From Yamagishiella unicocca (taxonomy: Eukaryota; Chlorophyta; Chlorophyceae; Chlamydomonadales; Volvocaceae), in NCBI GenBank assembly GCA_003116995.1, contig BDSL01000086.1, positions 62,001 through 126,000 on the forward strand: a stretch of DNA of 64,000 nucleotides, given 5' to 3'. The notes under the pieces are model-generated. The model did no database searches, was not told the origin of the DNA, and saw only the letters and a list, made by a program, of their open reading frames with translations. Shown here one piece after another: positions 1-10,300 of this stretch. The stretch's first letter is position 1, and each line of letters starts with the position of its first letter. The position numbers and the translations under genes are program-made.

Positions 1-279
1 ATGTTCACTGGCTTGGTTCGTATGGACGTCAGCGCTCGCACTGCAAGCCTGCAACCCCCACGTACATCATTAAGATTACCGCGTACATGACCGTAGTAGT
101 GCAACCAGACGCGTACGTCAGGTGTTGGCTCTGGTCGCGTGCAACCACAGGCTAACATGTCCTGTGGTGATTTTAGAACCTGTGAATTGTCCCATACCGC
201 CGAAGCTCCGCTCCGCTGACGCACTGTTCTTTACCGCGGCTCCCTCTCTGGCGATTCAACTTCCCGGACTCCCCTCCAG

Positions 280-1222
280 GCCTCCACTGTGTGGCTCGCG
301 AGCCGGTAGCACAGCCCCTGAGCAAGATGGCTTTCGAATTCGATCGGCGCAAGCTGACGTTGGAGGACGTTCGTGAACTCATATACCGGGAAATCCTGGA
401 GTACCATCCCCAGATGCTGAAGGACTACCTGGCGGGGGCCGCTCGCGCTAACTTCCATTACCCGTCAGCGCTGGAGTCGTTCAAGCGCCAGTTCGCGCAC
501 TTGGAGGCGGGAGGTGAGTGCGGCTGCGAGCGTAAGGGGAATGGATATGCTGCTGGTGGTACAGAGCGCGAGCGCATGTTGAAGGGCTCCAGTCGAGTTG
601 TACCGCTACCGTGTGCAGGCAGTTTCAGCTCGATTGCAGCAGCTTCACCCTCCGCAATGCTGTCGTGTTAATGTCCATCCGTGCAGGCGCCCCCATCGTG
701 CGGGGCCAGGCGGGGCCTCGCATCTACCCCTCGTCTTCCTTGCCTAAGGAATGGGTCGCAGAGTTCCAGGCTGAAGCGGCCAAGTATGTCACCCCGCCGC
801 CAGCTGCGCAAGGTGGCGAATCCAACAGCCACGGCGGCGCAATCACCACAGACGTGGCGGCGGCCACGGGCGTTGCGTGCACCCAGAAGTCCGGGGGCTT
901 GACGGGGCCCGGGCCGCCCTATCCATACGCATTCGAAGGCGATGTGGACGGCGTGGACGTTATTGAGAGCCACGAAGACGGGCATTGCGAGCCGCAAGGC
1001 GGGGGAGTTACCGGGACGCCTGGAGGTACTGCCGGGCTGAATGGACCTGCGTCGGCGGCAGCTGCAACGCAGCAACAGCGCAGCAGCAACTCTAGTGTAC
1101 AGCAGGTGCAGCAACAGCCACTGCAGCGGTGCGGCGGCTCGGCAGCGTACCAACGCGCGCCGGCGGGACCGGGAGCTCAAGCGGGACCTGTTGGGCTGCG
1201 GTCTGAAAGCATTGGCAAGTAA
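280..1222 (+). CDS. MAP kinase (plant TDY class), C-terminal exons only
   Basis: Two last exons of a MAP kinase gene whose kinase core lies left of the window. Exon 280-513 follows a CAG acceptor and reads FEFDRRKLTLEDVRELIYRE, then ILEYHPQMLKDYLAG, then YPSALESFKRQFAHLE. This string is characteristic of the region just after the kinase domain in plant TDY-type MAPKs (the MPK8/9/15-20 group). Exon 514 onward opens with GTGAGT. Joining 513 to 687 keeps the frame and gives a Gly/Ala/Gln-rich tail that ends at 1222. The tail (about 178 residues) is low complexity, as in other long-tailed TDY MAPKs. The catalytic loop and TDY motif cannot be seen. Family call is firm; substrate and pathway are unknown. 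Confidence 0.9.
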
Positions 1223-1632
1223 TTGGTGGCCAAGCATTGGGACGAGTGGCGGATTGACGAGTTGACGCGTATGGCAGGGCGGCAGGAGCCCCCTGATGCG
1301 TTCTCGCAGAAGAGCAGAACGCCGATGGCCTTCAGCAACCTGAGGGCTGCATTACCTCTCGCACAACACAGTCCAATGGTTCGCAGTCCCCGATTCGTCC
1401 AGTATTCTGCCTCGCGTGTGCAGTGCCTGCCGCCTAGCCAGAAAGTCCCAATACATCCTTGCTCTCTGCAATGGTGCAGCGTCGGGATGCGTCAGTGGAG
1501 CTGCCCGTCACGCTGGTTAATCAGTTTTGGCCATGCCTGTTTATGGCCTGAGCCGGCCTTTGCTGACAGCCCTTGGTTTCATGGATCACTTGCCATCTGG
1601 AATACATATGCTTTCCTCCAGCGACATTTGTT

Positions 1633-1776
1633 CGCGTTCCCTTGCTGGCAGTCTAGTTTCGTGGGTTGCCGGGTTCAGCTGGCGTGCGGAACAGCGACAA
1701 AAACCGCGTTCCCTTGCTGGCAGTCTAGTTTCGTGGGTTGCCGGGTTCAGCTGGCGTGCGGAACAGCGACAAAAAC
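1633..1776. repeat. 72-bp perfect tandem duplication
   Basis: Two head-to-tail copies, 1633-1704 and 1705-1776, identical by eye. They lie about 410 bp past the MAPK stop codon, probably in its 3' UTR. The perfect match suggests a recent slippage or replication duplication. Confidence 0.9.
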
Positions 1777-2153
1777 CCTGGCGCAGCTCCCGCGGGGGCG
1801 TTTGCTAAGGCTATCGCCACGCCCTGCCGTGAATGCACCCGCCGCTGCGCCCATCGCGTGCTGGCGCTCGCAAAACGTATTGTCCGCCTCACAGCTGCTG
1901 GCATGGATGGAGATGGAGATAGTTGTTCCTTGCAGCATGGTGTGCAGGTGTTGCGAATGGTGCAGGGTGGTAATCGTGGTGCAGCTCCCGGCATGTGCCT
2001 CTCCACATCGCTGCCCGCCTGTATAGAAAGCGTGGGTTAGGCTGGTGCCAAATGGACTACACCGAGGCTACGCGCATGCAATGTCCATTTGGGCAGGCTG
2101 CCCTTTACCTCAGCTGGAAGGTGATGTTGCGTGGTGTGGTGCGGGTGTCGACC

Positions 2154-2158
2154 TGTAA
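2154..2158 (+). terminator. candidate UGUAA polyadenylation signal (MAPK gene)
   Basis: First TGTAA I noticed downstream of the MAPK stop, giving a 3' UTR near 0.95 kb. UGUAA is the usual poly(A) signal in volvocine algae. Further copies at 3400 and 3593 are alternatives. Confidence 0.4.
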
Positions 2159-3579
2159 CTCAGTCAGCGCCAAGGTCCCGAGTTTGAGTGTTACGCGCAG
2201 GAATGCGCTTGTTGAGATAGTGGGCCAGTCGGTGGGCTGTTTGTCGCATTAAATGTAGTGTGTATGGCTGTTGTGGTTCTGTCGACCTGACTCGCTTCGC
2301 CGGATAACGCCCCTGCCATGTGAAGACGACCGCTGCTCGTCTGTGGAGGCTTGCGATGTCCGTCCAAGCCTATTCCGTCGGTGCTACTGTGGTGTACTGT
2401 TTGTGTTGTACTTTCCTTGTCAAGGCCGGTCGCTATGCTGCGCTGACCAACTCTCGCCTACCTTCGAGACGGGGCTGAAGGGCATGCGGTCGGGTGGATA
2501 TGGTGCAGTTTAACGCGAGTTCATCGCCCACGCCGGTGTGCTCTGGTCACCTGACGAGGTATGCGAACTATCGCAAAAGCCAGTCCAAGGCCACGGGCTA
2601 TTGCGTCAGCTTGACCTCCCGCTCTTTGCTCGTAAAGCTTTTGTGGAAAGTAGCATGTGACGGGGGCTTCAATTCCGCGAAATTGCACTCGGGCAGTGGC
2701 GAAGTAAAGCGATGTTGGTTTGGCTGGTTCGCCGGCCGCGCCTGTTGCGGCTTGCTCTCTTCGACTCCGCATGTTCATGTGCATTCTTTGCAGTATTTGT
2801 CGTTTTTATCACCGACAGTACAGTTCACATGTTAGCTGCTAGGCATCATGGGCAGGTGCGCTGGGGGAGGGCTGGTGAAGTATAGGTGGGTCTCAAGTTG
2901 GGAGTTATTCTATTGCCATAAACCGTGAACGTGGAGCCTAGTACACCTCATTTGCAGGATATGAAAGGCGACGAACGGCATGGGATTTGGGTGGTTGGTT
3001 TATTGGGTGCAGGAGAGCATTGCAACGAACGAGGTTGCATTTCCGTAGCAAGGACGCGATGGCGCTAATCAAAAATGCGCGAAGGGGCGAACTGACATTG
3101 GCGCTCTACTACTTGGAATGCAAACTTAATGACCACGGGCATCACTGCGCGGAGAGTGAGTGTCACGCGTGGGCAGTCGTGTCGGGAGGTTGGGGCGACG
3201 GTTGCATATCATGATTGTCGAACGTTGTATAACAACAACGGACAAGCAAGTGCATTTACGTTAGCTGAGTTCGACAACGCAGTGCTAGATTGGTATTGGG
3301 GTCGGACTGGCATAGTGTGAGCCGCGGCAGTATACAGGGTTCTTTCCAGGCCCGGCTGCAGAACGTACGGTTCTTTCGTCATTGATGGCGCTCAACCGCT
3401 GTAACCCTTATCCACAGGACTTTGACGGGACAGTTCTCCCTCCCTGGTGGTCTACTTGCTCGCGAACAGGCCTGCATGCGCACCTGTGCGGCGCTGCTCG
3501 ATATGGGGGAGAATGCAGCAAGGCCTTGTATGCCAATTTGAAACAATGGCACGGGCAACTGGCGGACACGCAGGCAGCT

Positions 3580-3584
3580 TTACA
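3580..3584 (-). terminator. candidate UGUAA polyadenylation signal (UBAC2-like gene)
   Basis: TTACA on the + strand, i.e. TGTAA on the minus strand, about 425 bp past the stop of the UBAC2-like gene. Confidence 0.4.
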
Positions 3585-4007
3585 GCCGAGGGTGTAACAG
3601 GACTACGGTGACGAATGACCGCCCCGCCTAGAAAGATGAATCCTAGCAGCACTGCAAAGCACTTGACAAATTGGGTGTCTCCCACGGAGTTCCTCGAATT
3701 GTATGTCCATGGTACGCTTGCTGTCGATCTCGTCCAACCATGTCGAACAGCAACTCTGCGGCCCAGCTGTCCACGCACATGCAGCCCCTGCAGCACTCCG
3801 CCACTGTTGACGCCGCCTCCCACAGGAGCCGGAGCAGGAGTGAGGTGCTCGCTCCGCCGACTGCCGGTGTCTTCGACAGGCTCCCATGCAGGCGGGGGCA
3901 CGTAATGTCGTTCTGACGACAGCTGCTGGTGGCCCGCTTTCCGTTGGCCCCATATGAAGTGCTGCAGAGCCCGAATGAACGCCAATGCAACATCCCCACG
4001 CCTGTGC

Positions 4008-6098
4008 TCACGTGCTCAGCAGCAACCCGATCGCCTGTTGTACGTCATTGTTGGCCAGCTGCAGCGCGCGAATAGACTCCGCCTCGCCAAAGCCCATGGC
4101 ATTCAGCTGCTCCACCGCCTCGCGTGATGGTGCCGGCAGGTGGGGGGCGCTGGCCGCACCGCCGCCCCCTAAAGCCGCAGCAACCCCACCAGACCCTGCC
4201 CACGCCGTGCCGCCGCCAGCGGCCGGGGCGCCGCCCGGTCCTCTCCGTTGGGCCGGGGCTCCACCCGTCCGGCCCTCAGTTGCCGGTCGGACCGGCGCGG
4301 GTGGCGGGGCGTCGGTGCCCAGCAAGCCCCCAAGCGTAGCCGCGAAGAAGCGGTTAACAAATGATGGGAACTGCGGGCAGCGCCGTGACCAAGCAAGGGA
4401 AGGGAAGAGGAGACGGAGATAAGAACATTAATGGGAGGCAGTTACCGAGGACGAGAGATTGGACGGAGAGCACGTTGAATCACTCCTAGATCTACACCAA
4501 TATAGGGCGGGTGTGGTCCACCGGCAGTTGATTACGGTACCGTCGCCATCAAGTCCAAAATGCCATCACAACTGGTCCAGAAGGTGTCAACTAGCCATCA
4601 TGCAACGCTGCGAGCTATCGCATCTCGATCTAATCATCTAACCAGCCGTGCACCAGACGCGGGCCGCAGTCCCCTCCTCCTGTTCCCCCTCCTCCCCCTC
4701 CTTGCCCCTTCCATTAGCTCCCGCCTCACCCTGAGCCGCTTGATGCCCAGCACGTTGGAGCGATAGATCAGCCCCGCCACCAGGCCCGCTCCCCCCGCCA
4801 CGAGCGATGCCCTGCCTGCGCTCAGCAGCAGCTGCAGCCCCACTAGGTACAAGAACACCTGCGGCGGCACCAAGTCCATGAAAGTGGTTGCAGACAGTGA
4901 TACTGGATGAATACAGGAATGGCAGGGCAAAAGAGTGACGTCAGCAGAGGCCGCGACATAACCACGGCAACAACGTTCTGTGGTGCCGTGCTCATGCTGT
5001 CGTCAGGTGGAAACCGGCAAGTCCTTCTGTGTGCGTCCAATGCAGCGACCGCTTCACGCAAGCACGCCGCGGGACTTCCGAGGTGAACATAGGGTTCCAT
5101 GAGGGCGGCCGGACAGTCAAGGAGGACCACCGTCCACGTATATTAAGGCACGCGGCCCCTGGGTACAAGGGATCCGACCCGACGTCACGTAGCCTCCTCC
5201 CGGAGGGCTACGAAGGGGGCGACGGGAGAGCGCCGCACCGTGTCCCCCAACATTGAAGCCTAGCGCGCCGCAGCATCGGCCAAAAGCCATATGCCCCCGC
5301 TTCTCTGCTTCCCATTCCTGCAGCCGCACCTTGTCACTGAACCGCCAGCCTAGCACCATCATCTTGCTAGAAGCGGGGACCTGGAAGAAGTACTGCACAA
5401 AGCACGCAAACATGAAGCCGTACGGCCCGGATGGACACGGCGGCAGGCCGAGACCCGACCTCCCCGCAGCCCACTGTAGTAACGCCGATATTCCCGTGGT
5501 GATGGCCGCAAAGGCTCCAAACTTGCTGGGACCCGATTCCCTGACAGGTTGGAGTTGGGGGAGAGTAGGTTGGGGGCCGCTGGAGAGCCGGCAGCCTGCC
5601 GCTGCAAGGGCTGTACGTTGATTACTGGAGTAGGCTAAAGCCATACACAAGTGACGCGCAGACTGCGGAGGTACGCCGGGAGTAGAAACGCACGTTCGGG
5701 CATCCTCGCGCCTAAGGCATCTGACCCATACCTTACTGCCAGACCCTGAACATGGTCATCGCAGCAAGTTGCTGAGCCTACGGTCGCGCCATAACACCCG
5801 CTATCCATCGTTGAATTCCTCACCGCTCTAGGAGGCGGAAGTAGTACATGACGATGGTCCCGAACAAGAGTTCAGCTGGGCTGCGAAAAACTAGGGCATG
5901 CGTCAAAGCGGCCGGGACGAACTGCTCTCGCCGCGACGCCCGTGCTGCTTGCGTCAATATTGAGGCTCCCGCTGTGGCAAAAATTAGCCCTTTGCTGACA
6001 GGGGCATGACCTGCGCGGTAGTTGCTGGGTTATGCAATCCTTCCGCTTATGGGCAGGAAATCACTCATCAACTTACGGAATCCCGTCATGGTCGGCAT
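4008..6098 (-). CDS. UBAC2-like rhomboid membrane protein with C-terminal UBA domain
   Basis: Five exons on the minus strand, all phases consistent: 6098-6077, 6010-5824, 5540-5330, 4858-4730, 4370-4008; 303 residues, close to plant UBAC2 proteins. Start at the ATG giving MPTMTGFRHAPVSKG, with a GTAAGT donor right after it. Visible landmarks are SPAELLFGTIVMYYFRLLER, then SGPYGFMFACFVQYFFQVP, then FSDKVFLYLVGLQLLLSAG and GLIYRSNVLGIKRL, all matching the rhomboid-like membrane part of UBAC2. The end, REAVEQLNAMGFGEAESIRA, is a UBA domain with the MGF loop. In plants and animals UBAC2 is an ER membrane protein that binds ubiquitin and works with ERAD or lipid-droplet factors. No rhomboid GxSG serine is visible, consistent with a pseudoprotease. 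A Gly/Ala/Pro linker of about 60 residues precedes the UBA. Confidence 0.92.
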
Positions 6099-6321
6099 CG
6101 TGATGCTGTTCGGAGGTTAATTCCAGTGTCAGATGCAACGAGCCCCAGCTGGGAGCGATGGCGCTAAGAAGCGTGTCCTGGCCCTTCTTTAACCTTATTG
6201 GGGTTGATCACATAATCCAGATTGCTGAGATAATATTGGGGTGCGGGGCATTGTCCAAGGCAAGGACAACGCACTGGAGTTGAAGCGAACACGGAAAAAG
6301 CTAAGAATGGCCTTGGCAGTT

Positions 6322-6326
6322 TTACA
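6322..6326 (-). terminator. candidate UGUAA polyadenylation signal (TFIIIC90-like gene)
   Basis: TGTAA on the minus strand about 220 bp past the stop at 6545. The gap 6099-6544 otherwise holds only this 3' flank and the short upstream region of the UBAC2-like gene. Confidence 0.45.
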
Positions 6327-6544
6327 TAGATTGCAACATGCACATAGCCTTATCTCAGCAGTACAAAAAATAACAAAAGTAAAGAGAAAATCCATTCCTC
6401 ATGGTGTACTTGGTCCAGCTGTCGTAATGGCCACATTTCATCGTCATCTACAAACACCTAAGGTGCACGCATAGATGCTTTGATCATATCAATTGTTTGC
6501 CTAATCAGGGGTGTGGACACGGCTCCTCCTCTAGCATAGCAACG

Positions 6545-7322
6545 TCACAACGTCAACGACACGTCGCCGGCCGCCGGGAGTGATGGCTGCCGAATGAAGT
6601 TGTCCCCGCCGGCTCCGTCGCCGAGGCGCACGCCGCAGTAGAGACAGAAGGGTACGGCAGGACTAGCAACGTTTTGGGGTCGCAGCGTAGGGGGCAGTGA
6701 GTACCTGAATTCCACGCAGGAGGAGGTGTGCAACCACACAGTCGAAAACCAGAGGGTTGGCCGTTACCGTACGTGGTCAGGCCTCACGATGTTTGCTGGT
6801 CACAATTCAGCAGGGCTGATAATGTCAGGTGGTTGCATGGAACAGCGCTCTGGGAGCGAAAGCTAATCAAAAGACGGTTGGGCCCCTTCCGGTGCCGCTA
6901 TTGGTGCGCCCTTCCCTGCAGCGACACCTAGACTCGCCTCGACGCATCCCCCCGTCTGTGCCACCTTGCTCCCCCCCGGCAACTGCCTGTGACCTCCCTG
7001 TCCCCCTCCCCCTGCCCTCCTCCCCTCCTCTCTTCCCCTCCCCTCCTCTCTTCCCCTCTCCTCCCGTCCCCTTCTCCCACCCACCTGCGCGCACACAAGA
7101 CGCAGTTCCACACGCTCGGCGACTCGCACACCACCAGCGTGGTGCCGCAGCGGGGCACCGCCAGCACCACCCGCTGCCCCGCCTGCTCCTCGCCGCCGCC
7201 GCAGCCGCACTCCGCCACGGCGGCGCTGTCCAGCATGCTGTACCCCGACAGCGCCACGGGCTGGGTGGACAGCGAGGTGCGCTCGCGGCTCGGAGGCGCA
7301 AAGTCCAGCGGGGCACTCTCGT
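6545..7322 (-). other. TFIIIC90-like C-terminal zinc ribbon (exons 25-26)
   Basis: Exon 25 gives VPRCGTTLVVCESPSVWNC and CVLCARR; exon 26 joins in phase and gives VPFCLYCGVRLGDG before the stop. Cys pairs CVLC and CLYC, with an upstream Cys pair, match the putative zinc-ribbon that closes TFIIIC90 proteins. Confidence 0.85.
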
Positions 7323-10300
7323 CTGGCACCGGAGGGGGTCCGGCGGGAGGTACGCGGCACGCCGGGTACGGCAATTAGACAGTTGGCCATCGGACGAGGC
7401 AACCCGGGCGAGCCGTTGCGGTTGTTGCAGCTGGCGGGAGCCGCGTTGTGGTGCCGGACCCTCTTCCGCGGCGCATGGTTGTCCGCGGACCCCCCCTCCG
7501 CCCCGCTCGAAGCCTCTGCTGGCAGCTGGGCCAGGCCGGCTGGTGCCGCCGGCTGCCCACCGCGAAACCCCCCGCTCCGTCCTGCCTGCGCCCCGGAGCC
7601 GACCACCCGCACCTTTTGAGGGCCGTGTCGCCTCACCCACACCCGCCCGCCCGCCCACCTGCCGCCACATACACCGCCGCTGCCAGCGGTAGCAGCTCCG
7701 CCGCCCTCAAGCTGGAGTGCTGCACGTGCAGCGCCACCCAGTCGCTCATCAGCAGCCGGTGCAGCGGAGGCCTCGACCGGCCCTCGGCCCCAGCCCCGGT
7801 GTCGCCGCCGCCGCCGCTGCCCTTGGCCTCGGCCTCAGCCGCGGTGGGGCGCGCGCAGTACTGTATGCCGTACGACAGCGTGTTCCAGATGTGCGCCTGC
7901 AGGAGCTCCCCCTCATTGCGCGCCGCCGCCTCCCGGCATGACGCCAGGGCCGCAGGCGCCTCCACCGCCGCCGCGGCTGCGCCCCCCGCCTGCCTCAGCG
8001 CCGCAATGACCCCGGCGTCCACCTCGGCCAGCTGGTCGGCAGGTGAGGCCCCGGGGTTGTCAGCCCGGGCAGCGGAGAAGGCCGCAGCCATCCGCCGCAG
8101 CGCCGTCGCGCAGCGGAGGCCGCACCAGCCCCACGCGCGCTGGCCGCTCATCGCGCCGTACAGCGAGAAGGACGCCGCTGCGGCGGTGCCGTCAGCGTCT
8201 AAGGCCTCGGCGGCCTCAGCGGCGGCGCGGCGTACAGCGGCGACCGGCGCTTCAAGAGGAGCGATAAAGCGCTCCAGGGAGGCGAGCATCAGCGCGGCGG
8301 TGGTGAGGTGCTGCAGGCGCCTGCGGGCGAGGGTTCGGAAAGCAAAGTGCGCGGTCGGGGGTCTTATGAAGGGACGGCGCTGGGCGCCCAGAGCGGAGGA
8401 GAGGGTGGCCCCCCGGCCCTGCTCGGCACACACTGCCAGCCGCACAGCCCGCTGCGCCCACCACCGGCACCACACGGGCAGCAACCCCATGCGAGCTGTC
8501 GCCTCAGGGAGCGCGCCCACCCCCTTTCGCCTCCACCGCGCCAACACAGAACCACAACGTGGCCCACCTTCACAGCCTAGCAATTTCTCCCCCCAGCCCC
8601 CGCCCCGCCCCCGCCCCGCCCCGCCCCCGCCTTACGTGGTTAGCTTGGAGCGGCGGCGCTCCTCCGCGTCCCGCCGCACCAGCGCCGCCAGCCTCGCCCG
8701 ACCCATATCGATATTGGCGCCGCCGCCTGCCCCCGCCGCTGCGCCGTCGCCACCAGCGGCGTCATCTGCGTTGCCCGCCTCCTCCTGATGGCGGCGTGAA
8801 GCGGCGCAGCAGTGCGGTGCAGGGTAATCAGGGGGTTGGGATTGCAGGGTCAGGGCTTGACGAGTGGTGTATCGTGCATGTGGCGCCTCAGTAATTCTCT
8901 GCTGCTGCAGAACCCTATACAATCCCGCTTGCTGGGGCAGCCAGTTACGCTGCCCGCCGACTCAGCCGCTACGCCTCTATAACCTGAGCTCCTCCACTTA
9001 TCGCTGGTGCCGCTGTTGCCTTTCCCACCCGACCAAGACGAGGGCCTTACTGCCTTCCCCGGACCCCCTCCCTCCCTTACCCCTCGTCATCCCCGCTGCC
9101 TACCGTGCCGTGGACCTGCTCCAGCGCGGCCGCATCGTCCGCCGCGGTGGCCTCCCCCGGCTCCTCCCACGCGTCGTCAGGAATCGGCGGCAGCGCTGCC
9201 GCCGCCACCAGCCCGCGCCTCAGCGTCATCGCGTGTACGTCCCACATGCAGCTGGCGGTGGGGGCCTGGAACATCAGCCCAGCAGCCAGCAGGCCGGGGG
9301 ACGGGGCCCGCAGCCGCAGCAGCGGCGGCCCTGCTTGCGCCGCCGCCGGCGCCGTGGCGTCCTCGGCCATGCTGTACGGCGTGACCAGGTGCACGGTGCC
9401 CCCCAGCACCCTGCCGTGTATCATGATGTTCTTGGCCATGTCCAGCTGGCGGGTGGAGGTGGTCCGCAGCACTGCGAACAGCAGCCCGTTGCCGCTGGCG
9501 GAGATGCCGTGCACCGCCTGGCGCGAGGGCGGCAGCACTCGGACCTGGCGGGGCAGCTCAGGCAGCCCGGAGCTGCAGGGGTCCAGCCGCTGCATGCAGT
9601 CGGGCACCTCAGTCAGGGTTAGCGCAAGCGGCCACTGGCGCTGGGCGGATGGCGGCGTCGGGAGCTTGAGCTCCGAAACCGCCCAGCAGCGCACCATGCC
9701 GTCTATTCCGCCCGAGACGACCAGCGGCCGGCCCGCCGCCACCGCCACCCCACTCGCGTGGTAGGTGCCATGGGCGCCAGGCAGCAGGCAGCTGGCGGCG
9801 CCGCCGGCGCTGGTGCACGCTGCCGCCAGGTCCATGCATAGGGCCCCCGCTGCGTCGTCCCCGCCGCCATCCGGGGGGGCGCCGCCGTCCTGCGCTGCTG
9901 CAGGCGCGGTTGCAGCCGCCGCAGCGGGCTCTCCGGGTCCCAGAGCGGAGGGCCGCCACGGGCCGCTGCGCCACACGAAGACGGCGCCGCAGGGTTTGGA
10001 GCTCGCGACCAGCAGCCGCCGCCCCGAGGGGCCCGCCAGCGGCGGTTCTGAGTCCCACTCCCCGCCCTCCTCTACCAAGGGGGACACGCCGCTAGCCCGC
10101 ACGGAGGCGCAGCGGAACGATCCGGCCCCCGCGGCGCCGTCAGCCGCTGCGGGTGTGTCTCCTGCTCCTGCACGCTCCTCTACGTCAACGTCCATCGCCT
10201 GAGCAACTCCCGCATGGCGGTCTGGCTCCGAAGTCACCGGGCCGGGCGGCAACTGCTCCTGTGGCTCCTGCTTTGGCTCCTGCTGATCCTCATCCGGCTG

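Larger units (their letters stand above)
1223..3579. other. 3' flanks between two convergent genes
   Basis: The MAPK gene (+) and the UBAC2-like gene (-) converge here. The stretch holds their probable 3' UTRs, a 72-bp tandem duplication (1633-1776) and UGUAA motifs. Short open frames are present, but none has protein-like composition, a plausible start, or splice partners. I see no further gene. Confidence 0.6.

Noticed and set aside
6867..7692. Long overlapping frames on both strands around 6.9-7.7 kb
   Set aside because: Intron and exon shadow of the TFIIIC90-like gene in GC-rich DNA; only 7322-7085 fits the protein.
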